Shown one piece after another: positions 34,730 through 45,351 of a stretch of DNA of 64,000 nt (the stretch's first letter is position 1; each line of letters opens with the position of its first letter). The notes beneath the pieces are model-generated. The model was not told where the DNA came from and did not search any database. It saw nothing but the letters and a program-made list of their open reading frames with translations. The stretch lies in assembly GCA_965228625.1 (NCBI GenBank), contig OZ245829.1, positions 4,836,001 to 4,900,000 on the forward strand, read 5' to 3'. Made by a program: the position numbers and the translations under genes. Source of the DNA: UBA2767 sp965228625. Lineage in GTDB: Bacteria; Pseudomonadota; Alphaproteobacteria; Rhizobiales; Methyloligellaceae.

Positions 34730-35194
34730 CTAGCTTTTGGCCGTTTCCAGCAGCTTCTTGCACTCGGCAAGCTCGGAAAGCATGTCCTTGAGCTGGTTGA
34801 CCTGCTTCGGGCTCAGGCCATCGCCGCCAGCGCCGGCCTGGCTGTCATGCGACGCGCCCAGGGCCACATCGGCGGCGACATCGGGAATGTCCTTTACCGC
34901 CGCGCGGTCCGAACCGCTCGCGGTCTCGCGCCAGCAATCCATGACGTGACGCACGCCCTGCTCCCGCAGGATGCGCTGAACACCCTTGATCGTGTACTTG
35001 TCTTCGTAAAGCAGGTAGCGAATTCCGCGCAGCAGTTCGACGTCCTCCGGACGGTAGTATCGCCGTCCGCCGCCGCGTTTCAGGGGGCGCAACTGGGAGA
35101 ACTTTCCTTCCCAAAATCTGAGAACATGTTTTGGTACATCCAGCTCAACGGCAACTTCGCTGATCGTTCGAAAGGCCTCCGGTGCTTTCGGCAA
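34730..35194 (-). CDS. MerR family transcriptional regulator
   Basis: 154 residues. N-terminal MerR winged-helix: FRTISEVAVELDVPKHVLRFWEGKF, then the RGGGRRYYRPEDVELLRGI wing. The C-terminal part is a helix without the cysteines of metal sensors. In Hyphomicrobiales this gene regularly follows ihfA and its target is unknown. The start must be TTG 35194: the only nearby ATG is out of frame, and AGGGGGG lies at suitable distance. Last gene of the DUF177-plsX-fabH-ihfA-merR run. Confidence 0.88.
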   Translation of the reverse strand: MPKAPEAFRTISEVAVELDVPKHVLRFWEGKFSQLRPLKRGGGRRYYRPEDVELLRGIRYLLYEDKYTIKGVQRILREQGVRHVMDCWRETASGSDRAAVKDIPDVAADVALGASHDSQAGAGGDGLSPKQVNQLKDMLSELAECKKLLETAKS

Positions 35195-35221
35195 CTGCCA
35201 TCCCCCCCTGTGTCGAGCGTG

Positions 35222-35539
35222 CTAGCTCGCGGCGTTTTTCTTCGTCAGTGTGTCGTTCACTCTCTCTTTCATGATGTTGCTTGCGCGAAACACAAGCACA
35301 CGACGTGGTGTAATCGGAACCTCCTCTCCCGTCTTGGGATTGCGCCCGATTCTTTCATTCTTCTCCCGAATACCAAAAGACCCAAAAGAAGAAAGCTTGA
35401 CGGGCGATCCGCGTTCAAGACTTCGCGAGATCTCTTTTAACACCAATTCGACCAATTCTGCCGACTCATTTCGCGGAAGTCCAACTTTTTGGAACACCGC
35501 CTCCGCAAGGTCGGCCCGTGTCAACGTCTTTCCAGCCAT
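35222..35539 (-). CDS. ihfA: Integration host factor subunit alpha
   Basis: 105 residues; DNA-bending HU/IHF-family protein that pairs with IHF beta (not in this window). Family pattern: TLTRADLAEAVFQKVGLPRN, then VKLSSFGSFGIREKNERIGR and the beta-arm NPKTGEEVPITPRRVLVFRA. The PRRVL arm identifies IHF rather than HU. ATG 35539 follows GAGGCG; the open frame extends further up without support. Confidence 0.95.
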   Translation of the reverse strand: MAGKTLTRADLAEAVFQKVGLPRNESAELVELVLKEISRSLERGSPVKLSSFGSFGIREKNERIGRNPKTGEEVPITPRRVLVFRASNIMKERVNDTLTKKNAAS

Positions 35540-35732
35540 GATTTTGCGCCTCAAAACGTCACTGCTCTGCGGCGTGATGCTAAAGGACAAGACAAATCAG
35601 GGTCAACGGCAGATACCCGTTTTCCCTACGATTTCTGATGATTGTGGCTTTGATGCCGCGCATTCCACGATTTGAAACGGTGCGCAGCCCCTCGGCGATG
35701 AACCGGAAACGCGTGCAAAAATGGTGCGATTG

Positions 35733-36725
35733 CTACCAGCGCGCGAGCACGGCGCCCCATGTGAATCCGCCGCCCATGGCTTCCATGAGGACAAGCTGAT
35801 TCTCTTGCAGCCGGCCATCCTCCAGCGCCGTGTTCAGGGCCAGCGGAATCGATGCAGCGGAGGTGTTGGCGTGGTTTTCGACCGTCATGACCACCTTTTT
35901 CGGATCAAGGCCGATCTTGCGAGCCGTGCCGTCGAGAATCCGCTTGTTCGCCTGATGCGGAACGAACCAGTCGATGTCGTCCGCGGTATAGCCGCTGTCC
36001 GTCAGAGTTTCGGTGATCACGTCGGCGATGTTCGTCACCGCGTGCCGGAAGACCTCCCGCCCGTGCATTCTCAGATGGCCGACCGTGCCGGTCGATGACG
36101 GGCCGCCGTCGACGAAGAGCTTGTCCTTGTGGCGCCCGTCGGAGCGCAGCTCGGATTTCAGGATTCCGCGTTCGAGGCCGGCGCCGTTCAGTTTCCGCGC
36201 TTCGAGAACAAGCGCCCCGGCGCCGTCACCGAACAAGACGCATGTTCCCCGGTCTTCCCAGTCGAGGATGCGTGAATAGGTTTCCGCACCGATCACCAAC
36301 GCGCGCTTGTACTGTCCGGATTTGAGGAAATTGTCCGCGGTGGCAAGGGCAAACACAAAGCCGGAACACACCGCCTGCAGATCGAACGCGGCGCCATGGG
36401 AGATGCCGAGATTGGCCTGAATGGAGACCGCCGTCGCCGGGAACGTGTTGTCGGGTGTCGATGTCGCGAGCACGATGAGGTCGATGTCGCGGGCATCCGT
36501 TTCGGCCCGCTCAAGCGCCTGTTCGGCCGCAGCGGTGCCGAGGTCGGAGGTCAACTCGCCCTCGGCCGCGATGCGCCGTTCGCGAATGCCGGTGCGTTCG
36601 ACGATCCACTCGTCGGTTGTGTCAACGATCTTTGCGAGATCATTGTTGGTCAACACGGTTTCCGGCAGATAGCCACCGCATCCCGTGATGACGGACCGAA
36701 TAAGGGTCACGTCAGGATACTCCAC
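35733..36725 (-). CDS. fabH: 3-oxoacyl-ACP synthase III
   Basis: 330 residues; condenses acetyl-CoA with malonyl-ACP to start fatty-acid synthesis. Catalytic triad Cys-His-Asn: C120 in LQAVCSGF, the His of WFVPHQANKRI and the Asn of VENHANTSAAS. The start is either GTG 36725, adjacent to the plsX stop, or GTG 36710, which has GGAG at better spacing and gives a more usual N-terminus; there is no ATG. Translational coupling with plsX is likely. Confidence 0.95.
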   Translation of the reverse strand: MEYPDVTLIRSVITGCGGYLPETVLTNNDLAKIVDTTDEWIVERTGIRERRIAAEGELTSDLGTAAAEQALERAETDARDIDLIVLATSTPDNTFPATAVSIQANLGISHGAAFDLQAVCSGFVFALATADNFLKSGQYKRALVIGAETYSRILDWEDRGTCVLFGDGAGALVLEARKLNGAGLERGILKSELRSDGRHKDKLFVDGGPSSTGTVGHLRMHGREVFRHAVTNIADVITETLTDSGYTADDIDWFVPHQANKRILDGTARKIGLDPKKVVMTVENHANTSAASIPLALNTALEDGRLQENQLVLMEAMGGGFTWGAVLARW

Positions 36726-37778
36726 TCATTTCGCCATGTTCTCCATATTGAGAGAGGCGTGGAACTTTTCAATATCGCCAGTCAGTCGATCCACAAGGCC
36801 ACTCTGCGCCATGTCGTAGCCGAGATCGATCGCGCTCGCAAACCCCGTCGCGTCGGTTCCGCCGTGACTCTTGATAACTATTCCGTTGAGTCCGAGGAAA
36901 ACACCACCGTTGAGTTGCCGCGGATCCATCTTTTCCTTAAGCGCCTTGAACGCTCCGCTGGCCAGAACCGCGCCGACGCGCGCCATAGGCGAACGGCTCA
37001 TGGCGGCGCGCAGATAGGCCGCGATCTGACGGGCCGTGCCTTCCGCAGTCTTCAGCGCAATATTGCCGGAAAATCCTTCCGTAACAACCACATCGACCGC
37101 CCCCTGGCCGACATCGTCGCCCTCGATGAAGCCGTGATAGTCGAAAGGCGGGTCGCACTCGCGCAAGGCCGTTCCCGCCTTGCGCACCTCCTCCAGACCC
37201 TTGATTTCCTCAACGCCGATATTGAGCAATCCGACGGTCGGACGTTCCTGCGAGAACAGCGCCCGCGCCATGGCTGATCCCATCATGGCGAAATCCACAA
37301 GCTGACGGGCATCGGCGCCGACATTCGCACCGACGTCCAGTACGATGCATTCCGCGTCGACCGTCGGCCAGATGGCGGCTATGGCCGGACGCTCGATCTC
37401 GGGCAGCGTTTTCAGGCAGAATTTCGACATTGCCATCAGGGCGCCGGTGTTGCCCGCGGAGATGACCGCGCCCGCCTCGCCATCACGGACGGCCTCGATG
37501 GCCTTCCACATGCTGCTTTTCCAGCGCCCCTGGCGTAACGCCTGGCTGGGCTTGGCATCCATGGAGATGGCCACGTCGGTATGTACGATCTCGGCTTTGG
37601 TCGCGAGATTGCTGTATTTGGAGAGCTGCTCGCCGATCAGTGCTTCGTCGCCGAACAGGATGTATCGGATGTCCGGATGACGTACCAGCGACAGCTCGGC
37701 ACCGGGGATGACCACTTCGGCTCCATGATCCCCACCCATGACATCGAGCGATATGGTGTTTGAAACCGCCAATTGCAC
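36726..37778 (-). CDS. plsX: Phosphate acyltransferase PlsX
   Basis: 350 residues; makes acyl-phosphate from acyl-ACP for phospholipid synthesis. The N-terminal signature is LDVMGGDHGAEVVIPGA; later VISAGNTGALMAMSKF and VTEGFSGNIALKTAEGT are typical. The start GTG 37778 is uncertain, since TTG 37772 is also in frame. It lies between the DUF177 gene and fabH, the standard arrangement. Confidence 0.94.
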   Translation of the reverse strand: MQLAVSNTISLDVMGGDHGAEVVIPGAELSLVRHPDIRYILFGDEALIGEQLSKYSNLATKAEIVHTDVAISMDAKPSQALRQGRWKSSMWKAIEAVRDGEAGAVISAGNTGALMAMSKFCLKTLPEIERPAIAAIWPTVDAECIVLDVGANVGADARQLVDFAMMGSAMARALFSQERPTVGLLNIGVEEIKGLEEVRKAGTALRECDPPFDYHGFIEGDDVGQGAVDVVVTEGFSGNIALKTAEGTARQIAAYLRAAMSRSPMARVGAVLASGAFKALKEKMDPRQLNGGVFLGLNGIVIKSHGGTDATGFASAIDLGYDMAQSGLVDRLTGDIEKFHASLNMENMAK

Positions 37779-37909
37779 AACCAGGCTTTAGGCAAGCGAT
37801 AAGGCGTGCGAATCCGTTCGCTGCCCGCCCCCCTTGCGCGTAAAAGACGCCCCGAAAATAGCGGATTGGCTTGTTGAAACAACCGGAAACTGCGTTTTTC
37901 CGGTGTTGT

Positions 37910-38503
37910 CTAGCTTAAACCCGGATCGTTGCGGCGCAGCATAACATCCAGATTTGCAAAGGGTTTATTCCCTTCCTGACTGTCATCTTCTTTGGCGTTT
38001 TCCGCCCAGGAGAACTCCGCGCCCGGTTTGCGCGGGTACGGATCAATTGCCGACGCAAGCACTTCGTAGGCGACCTGTCCGACATCGATCAGACCGGTCT
38101 CGGGAAGCGGTTCCGGGCCGTCCAGCGGCACGTCCGCGTCTTCCGGGCCTTCGCCTGCCTCCAGTTGCTCTACTTCGTCCAGCGGCCAGAACTCGACCTC
38201 GAATGCTTCCTCGATCCGGCTCTTGACCGGCTCGAGCGTGACGACGCAGTTTTGAACGAGGTCCGCCGTCAGCCGCCCCGAAAGCTTGAAGCGCCTCAAG
38301 CCGCAACTGATCAGCCGGAAGTCCACGTCAAATGACGACAGCTCGACCAGGCCGAGCAGTTCGGCGACGGACGCGCGCTGCCGGGGCGTCGCTTCAATGG
38401 AGTCCGTGATGCCGGCGGCAGGGACTTCCGTTGCCTTGTATGTACGCGAGAACGTGTCTTCGTGTTCCGCATGTACGGTCTGTTCGACGGTCATAGTCAT
38501 CAT
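37910..38503 (-). CDS. DUF177 (YceD-like) protein
   Basis: 197 residues. The DUF177 core is seen as LSGRLTADLVQNCVVTLEPV followed by an acidic segment (about 120-150) and DVGQVAYEVLASAIDPYPRK. E. coli YceD is tied to 23S rRNA/L32 function, but here rpmF is not adjacent, as is usual in this order. ATG 38503 overlaps the stop of the upstream chaperone gene in an ATGA, so the two are translationally coupled. Confidence 0.9.
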   Translation of the reverse strand: MMTMTVEQTVHAEHEDTFSRTYKATEVPAAGITDSIEATPRQRASVAELLGLVELSSFDVDFRLISCGLRRFKLSGRLTADLVQNCVVTLEPVKSRIEEAFEVEFWPLDEVEQLEAGEGPEDADVPLDGPEPLPETGLIDVGQVAYEVLASAIDPYPRKPGAEFSWAENAKEDDSQEGNKPFANLDVMLRRNDPGLS

Positions 38504-39036
38504 CCCTTTTGTGCGCCGAAGCGCTCATGAACCGAGCTCAGCTTGCCGAGCGGTGTACCCGACAGTTCCTGCATCAGATTCCAAGCGTAATCGGAGAGCA
38601 TTGCGGCATGCCGTTCTGCTGATTCGTCATCATGATAGACGATTTGTTTGAATTCTTTTGACAGGTCACTCCTGTCATCAGCCTTGAGGGCGCTTCCATA
38701 TTGCGTCATGCGCTCGTGATAGACGCCCGCCAGGTTGCGCATCTTCTTGGGCACGACCATGTCGCCCACGCCCAATTCACGGGATGTGGTATCGAGATCG
38801 GCGAAAAACAAATCGACGACCTCCTGCGCCAGCGGTCGCGCGTCCTCTTCGTCATTTTGGATGCGGCCCACGAACAGGAACACGTGCAGCATGAGGACCT
38901 CAAACCGCGCCTCGAGAGTGTCGGGAACCGCCAGTTCGGTGTAAAGCGCCGGCGACCGCGACAGCGTCACAATGGAGCCATAAATATCGTGCGCATTCCG
39001 CTTGCGTTTTGCGCGTCTGGACAGCCAGTTTAACAT
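38500..39036 (-). CDS. Ubiquinol-cytochrome c chaperone (CBP3/UQCC1 family)
   Basis: 178 residues of the bacterial Cbp3-like family, which helps assemble cytochrome b of the bc1 complex. Recognisable parts are SRSPALYTELAVPDTLEARF, then MLHVFLFVGRI, and GVGDMVVPKKMRNLAGVYHE near the middle. ATG 39036 gives the normal N-terminus MLNWLSRRAK; the ribosome site is weak. Divergent from bamE across 154 bases; first gene of the run through merR. Confidence 0.88.
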   Translation of the reverse strand: MLNWLSRRAKRKRNAHDIYGSIVTLSRSPALYTELAVPDTLEARFEVLMLHVFLFVGRIQNDEEDARPLAQEVVDLFFADLDTTSRELGVGDMVVPKKMRNLAGVYHERMTQYGSALKADDRSDLSKEFKQIVYHDDESAERHAAMLSDYAWNLMQELSGTPLGKLSSVHERFGAQKG

Positions 39037-39190
39037 GCCGGGAAGATGATACTCCCTAACCGAGCTTCTTAAACGTTGTCCGCAGCGAAGAATCGCCGCG
39101 TTATTGACCGATTGCCGCAAAATGATCCAATCGCAATTGTATGGCAATGCGAGGTTAGGGGTCCGGGAGCCCAGGGGCGCACGAGCTGAA

Positions 39191-39682
39191 ATGGAACATT
39201 TGCACATATCCGAAGGGCCGAAGCGCAAGCGCGCGCGCATTGCCGTGCTGTTTGCCGCAGCATTGCTGGTCTCAGGCTGCGCCGGTCAGATCGACCGCCA
39301 CGGACACCTTTTCACGGACGTTGACCTTGAGCAGATCCAACCCGGCATGTCGCAGGATCAGGTACGCCTGACACTGGGTACGCCCACGACGACCGGTACT
39401 ATGGACGGCAGGGTGTTTTACTACATTTCCAGCACCCGCAAGACATTGCCCATGGGTCGCCCCAAGGTCGTCGACCGCAAGATCGTCGCCGTCTATTTCG
39501 ACCAGAACCAGACCGTCAGGGAAGTCGGCCATTTCGGGCTCAAGGACGGCCGGGTGATCGACTTCGCCAGTGGCGAAACACCGACCTACGGCAAGAAGCT
39601 GACCGCACTCGAACAGCTCTTCGGTAATATCGCGAACCGCCGGTCCCTGATACAGAACGCGGACCCGGGCCCGGGCTACTGA
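39191..39682 (+). CDS. bamE: Outer-membrane assembly lipoprotein BamE (OmlA/SmpA)
   Basis: 163 residues. The lipobox LLVSGCAG predicts lipidation. The SmpA/OmlA fold is visible in EQIQPGMSQDQVRLTLGTPT, then VFYYISSTRKT and VVDRKIVAVYFDQNQTV. Accessory lipoprotein of the BAM outer-membrane insertion complex. ATG 39191 is preferred over upstream starts because it gives a proper signal peptide. Followed by a strong shared terminator. Confidence 0.92.
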   Translation: MEHLHISEGPKRKRARIAVLFAAALLVSGCAGQIDRHGHLFTDVDLEQIQPGMSQDQVRLTLGTPTTTGTMDGRVFYYISSTRKTLPMGRPKVVDRKIVAVYFDQNQTVREVGHFGLKDGRVIDFASGETPTYGKKLTALEQLFGNIANRRSLIQNADPGPGY

Positions 39683-39695
39683 TCAAAGTTCACGA

Positions 39696-39729
39696 AAAAA
39701 GGCCCCGCTCCCGGCGGGGCCTTTTCTCT
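39696..39729. terminator. Bidirectional rho-independent terminator between bamE and hppA
   Basis: GGCCCCGC (39702-39709) and GCGGGGCC (39715-39722) form a perfect eight-base stem over a five-base loop, with an A run before and a T-rich run after (CCTTTTCTCTTT). The symmetry serves both convergent genes. Confidence 0.92.
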
Positions 39730-39753
39730 TTGCGTCACCAAAATGCGTCGCGG

Positions 39754-41886
<2,133 letters not shown>

Positions 41887-42090
41887 AATGACCGTCCCTG
41901 TTCTGGATAGGTTCGATAGCCGCGGGAAAGTATTGCGGGATAGGTTTAGCGACGTTTGAACTTGCGCCGAATGGAATTCCCCCAAGCCCGGCCCGCACCG
42001 AAAGCCGCGCGGAACATGCCAAAATTGAGTGTGCAACGCAACATTTGAGGCCACGACTTTGGTCGGACCGGGAAAAGGTGTTTCGCTCCG

Positions 42091-43329
42091 TCAGGAACGG
42101 TTCGACATTGGTCCCCAACGCGCCTCGCGCAGGCTCAGCATCAGGACCAGCCCGGCCGCCAGCACGACAAACGGCAGATAGGAGATCGTGACCGTTTCCC
42201 AGCCCGTCTCGTGGAGCAGTTTTCCGGAGAAGAACGAGGCGAATGCGAGCAGGCCGAACACCATGAATTCATTGACCGCCTGCACCTTGTTGCGCTCCTC
42301 GGGCCGGTGGCAATCGGTCACCATCGTGGTCGAGCCGATGTAGCCCAGGTTCCAGCCGACGCCGAGCAGGATCATCGCGAGATTGAAATGCCACAGGGAA
42401 ATTCCGGCGTGCGCGACGAGCCCGGCAGCCGCAAGGAGCAGCAGCCCGGCCAGAACCACGTGCTCACGCCCGAACCGGTCGATCAGCCTGCCGGTCACGA
42501 AACTCGGCGCAAACATCGCCAGCACGTGCCACTGGATGGCCCAGGCGGCCGAATCAACCGAATGATTGCACGCGACCATCGCCAACGGCGTCGCCGTCAT
42601 CAGATAGGTCATCGAGCCATAGCTCACCATTCCGCTGAAGATGGCGATGCGGAGTTTCGGCTGCTTGAGGATTTCACGCAGCGGCCGCGGCGGCGTTCCA
42701 TCAGGTGCGGCCCTCGGAGCTTTCGGGATGTTCACCAGCGACAGGACCGCGATCGCGAGCAGTGATGCGGCGGCGGAGGCGACGAACACGCCCGCGAACG
42801 TAACCGGCGCCAGCGCATCCTTGGTGTAGATCACGAGTTGCGGACCGACGATGGCCGCCAACAGCCCACCGGCGAGGACCCAGGAAATGGCGCGCGGACG
42901 GAAAGCCGCGCTGGCGGTGTCCGTCGCGGCGAACCGGTAATACTGCGCGGAGGCCTGATAGGCGCCGGCAAGAAAAATGGCGAAACAGAACAGCCAGAAT
43001 GAGCGATCGTAGATGGCATAGGTGGCAATGATCGAACTCAGCGCTCCGAGGGCCGCGCCAAGCTGAAACCCGATGCGGCGACCCACCTGCCGCATGAACA
43101 TGGACGCAGGCACCGTGGTAACGAGCGAGCCGAGAACCAGAGCGGTAATTGGCAAGGTCGCCAGCGACTTGTCGTCGGCCAGCACATGTCCGACCAACCC
43201 GGTCACCGTGGCCTGGATCGACGCCGCGATGAAAAACAGCCCCTGCGCGAGCGAGAGGATCAGCGCGTTGCGTCGCGCCCGTCCGTCGTCACTGACGGGT
43301 TGGTTGGAGATTGCCTCGGAGGTGGTCAT
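42091..43329 (-). CDS. Major facilitator superfamily transporter
   Basis: 412 residues, about twelve membrane segments. The loop after segment 2 carries SMFMRQVGRRIGFQLGA, a G-R-R form of the MFS signature. The central loop is short (about 30 residues, Pro-rich). No substrate can be inferred; the NLGYIGSTTMVTDCHRPEER segment is typical of a broad MFS subgroup. ATG 43329 has no strong ribosome site. It follows thiL by 46 bases and may be the end of that operon, or have its own promoter. Confidence 0.88.
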   Translation of the reverse strand: MTTSEAISNQPVSDDGRARRNALILSLAQGLFFIAASIQATVTGLVGHVLADDKSLATLPITALVLGSLVTTVPASMFMRQVGRRIGFQLGAALGALSSIIATYAIYDRSFWLFCFAIFLAGAYQASAQYYRFAATDTASAAFRPRAISWVLAGGLLAAIVGPQLVIYTKDALAPVTFAGVFVASAAASLLAIAVLSLVNIPKAPRAAPDGTPPRPLREILKQPKLRIAIFSGMVSYGSMTYLMTATPLAMVACNHSVDSAAWAIQWHVLAMFAPSFVTGRLIDRFGREHVVLAGLLLLAAAGLVAHAGISLWHFNLAMILLGVGWNLGYIGSTTMVTDCHRPEERNKVQAVNEFMVFGLLAFASFFSGKLLHETGWETVTISYLPFVVLAAGLVLMLSLREARWGPMSNRS

Positions 43330-43375
43330 AGCGCGCGGTTTATGCGCGCTCCGTGATCGGAAGACAAACGAAGAA

Positions 43376-44377
43376 TCAGAAATGGGCGAAACTTTTCGTT
43401 CCCAGAGCCAGGGACGTCCCGTCGGCGTCACGAACGTGAACGCCCTCGCCGGCCGGGACGATCCGTCCGATCCGCGAGACCGGCACACCTGCACTCTCGC
43501 AATCCTCTTCAAACGCCGCCGAAGCGCTTTCAGGAACCGTCAGCAGGATTTCGTAGTCGTCGCCCCCGGTGATGAGCGCACCCAGTATCTCGGGTTCCCG
43601 TTCGAGCCAATGTGCGGCGGCCTCCGAAACCGGAACCTTCTGCGCCTCGATGACCCCGCCGACTTCGGATGCCGCACAGAGTTTGCCGAAGTCGCCCGCG
43701 AGCCCGTCGGAGACGTCCATCGCCGCGCTGGCATGGAGCCGGACCGGCTCGATGGCCGCCAGACGCGGGCCGGGCCGTTCGTACCTCCTGCGAAGAGAGG
43801 CGCGTTGCTCATCGGTGAGATCATCGGGTGCTGCTTCGGGCGACCGGCGCAGCTTCAGCCCGAGGACCGCATCGCCGATCGTGCCGGTCACATAGACCAA
43901 ATCGCCCTCGCCCGCACCGGACCGACGCACCATTCGTCCGCTGGGCACAAATCCCGCCGCGGTGACGGACAGGGAAAGAGGTCCGGGCGTCCTGACCGTG
44001 TCGCCGCCGAGGAGCGTGCAGCCGAACGCCTTCTGCGCCTCGGACAATCCCGCGCGCGCACCTTCTAACCAGGCCGTATCGGGAGCGCCCGGCAGGGCCA
44101 GCGACAGAAGATAGACCGCCGGCGGCGCGCCTTTTGCGCACAGATCCGAAACGTTCACGGCAAGTGCCTTGAACGCCACGTCCCGCGCATCGGAGTCCTG
44201 GAGAAAGTGGACACCGCTCACGACGACGTCCGTTGTCATGACGACATCCATGCCGTCAGGCGGCCTGACCAGGCCTGCATCGTCGCTCAGGTGGAAGGCG
44301 CCGGGAGTATCGGCTGCCAGCGGTGCGAAATATCGTTCGATGATGTCCGCTTCGCCTATGCGCGGCGTGTCACTCAT
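43376..44377 (-). CDS. thiL: Thiamine-monophosphate kinase
   Basis: 333 residues of the PurM/ThiL fold; phosphorylates TMP to TPP. Conserved segments are the N-terminal GEADIIERYFAPL, LSDDAGLVRPPDGMD, VNVSDLCAKGAPP, GGDTVRTPGPL and DVSDGLAGDFGKL. The start overlaps the nusB stop by eight bases (44370-44377), indicating coupling. Confidence 0.95.
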   Translation of the reverse strand: MSDTPRIGEADIIERYFAPLAADTPGAFHLSDDAGLVRPPDGMDVVMTTDVVVSGVHFLQDSDARDVAFKALAVNVSDLCAKGAPPAVYLLSLALPGAPDTAWLEGARAGLSEAQKAFGCTLLGGDTVRTPGPLSLSVTAAGFVPSGRMVRRSGAGEGDLVYVTGTIGDAVLGLKLRRSPEAAPDDLTDEQRASLRRRYERPGPRLAAIEPVRLHASAAMDVSDGLAGDFGKLCAASEVGGVIEAQKVPVSEAAAHWLEREPEILGALITGGDDYEILLTVPESASAAFEEDCESAGVPVSRIGRIVPAGEGVHVRDADGTSLALGTKSFAHF

Positions 44378-44879
44378 CGCTCTTTTGCTCGAACTCCTGC
44401 GGGCGGCGCGAGCGGGCCAGGTGATCGAGAATGCCGTTCACGACCTTGGGTTCCTCAGCACCGAAATAGGCGTGCGCGATATCGACATATTCGTTGATCA
44501 CGGCTTTCGCGGGAATATCGTCCCTGAGCGCGAGTTCGAACGCGGCGGAGCGCAGGATCGCGCGCAGGATGCTGTCGATCCGGGCGAGACGCCAGCCTTC
44601 GGCAAGATGTGCGTCGAGAACGGGGTCAATCGCCTGCTGCTCGCGAACCACGCCGAGCACGATGTCCCTGAACAAGGTCGTATCCGCGTCCGGCGCGCCG
44701 ATCGACTTCGCGATCTCGTCGAGACGGTGCTGCTCGAACTCGCTGACGACGTCGTTCGCGTCGATGCCGGTCATATCCATCTGGTAAAGCGCCTGCACCG
44801 CCGACAACCGCGCGGCGCTTCGCGTGGCGGAGCGCGGCGCGTCCGGCTGATCGACGCGATCCTCAGTCGGCGCGTTCAC
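44370..44879 (-). CDS. nusB: Transcription antitermination factor NusB
   Basis: 169 residues; helical RNA-binding partner of NusE in rRNA antitermination. Core: SAARLSAVQALYQMDM, then DSILRAILRSAAFELAL and AVINEYVDIAHAYFGAEEPK. The GTG start at 44879 overlaps the ribH stop in a GTGA; its own stop overlaps thiL. The ribH-nusB-thiL order is standard here. Confidence 0.94.
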   Translation of the reverse strand: MNAPTEDRVDQPDAPRSATRSAARLSAVQALYQMDMTGIDANDVVSEFEQHRLDEIAKSIGAPDADTTLFRDIVLGVVREQQAIDPVLDAHLAEGWRLARIDSILRAILRSAAFELALRDDIPAKAVINEYVDIAHAYFGAEEPKVVNGILDHLARSRRPQEFEQKSDE

Positions 44880-45343
44880 CGGCCCGACTTTCGCTCAAGG
44901 TCGCTCGCAAGCTCCATCAGTGCCGCGCACGCGCCCGCGGCCGCCGCACCCTTGTTTCCGCCGTCGACGCTCGCCCGGGCCCAGGCCTGTTCGCGATTGT
45001 CGACCGTGAGAATGCCGTTGCCGACGGCAATGCCATGCTCCACGCCGAATTCCATGATCCCGCGCGCGGATTCGTTCGCGACGATATCGTAGTGCGAGGT
45101 TTCCCCGCGAATGACACATCCCAGCGCAACGCATCCGTCGTGCCTTCCGTTGGGGCCGACCATTTTCGCATTCAGCGCGATGCTCAGCGCGACCGGGACC
45201 TCGAGCGCGCCCGGTACCGCGACGCGCTCGAAACCGATGCCGCGCCGGCGCAGCTCTTCGGTGGCACCGCGGGCGAGTTCGTTGGCGATGTCGTCGTAGA
45301 AGCGCGCTTCAATGATCAGGACTGATTGCGCGAGTTTGGCCAT
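44876..45343 (-). CDS. ribH: 6,7-dimethyl-8-ribityllumazine synthase
   Basis: 155 residues; condenses the RibB and RibD/G products to lumazine in flavin synthesis. Substrate pocket segments: VPGALEVPVALSIAL, VALGCVIRGETSHYDIVANE and the catalytic His in that stretch. ATG 45343 is eight bases after the ribB stop. No FMN riboswitch can fit in that gap. Confidence 0.95.
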   Translation of the reverse strand: MAKLAQSVLIIEARFYDDIANELARGATEELRRRGIGFERVAVPGALEVPVALSIALNAKMVGPNGRHDGCVALGCVIRGETSHYDIVANESARGIMEFGVEHGIAVGNGILTVDNREQAWARASVDGGNKGAAAAGACAALMELASDLERKSGR

Positions 45344-45351
45344 GGAGATTC

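Noticed and set aside
45344..45351. FMN riboswitch ahead of ribH, or elsewhere in the rib operon
   Set aside because: The gaps between rib genes are 6-36 bases and the glyA leader shows no RFN-like conserved stems.
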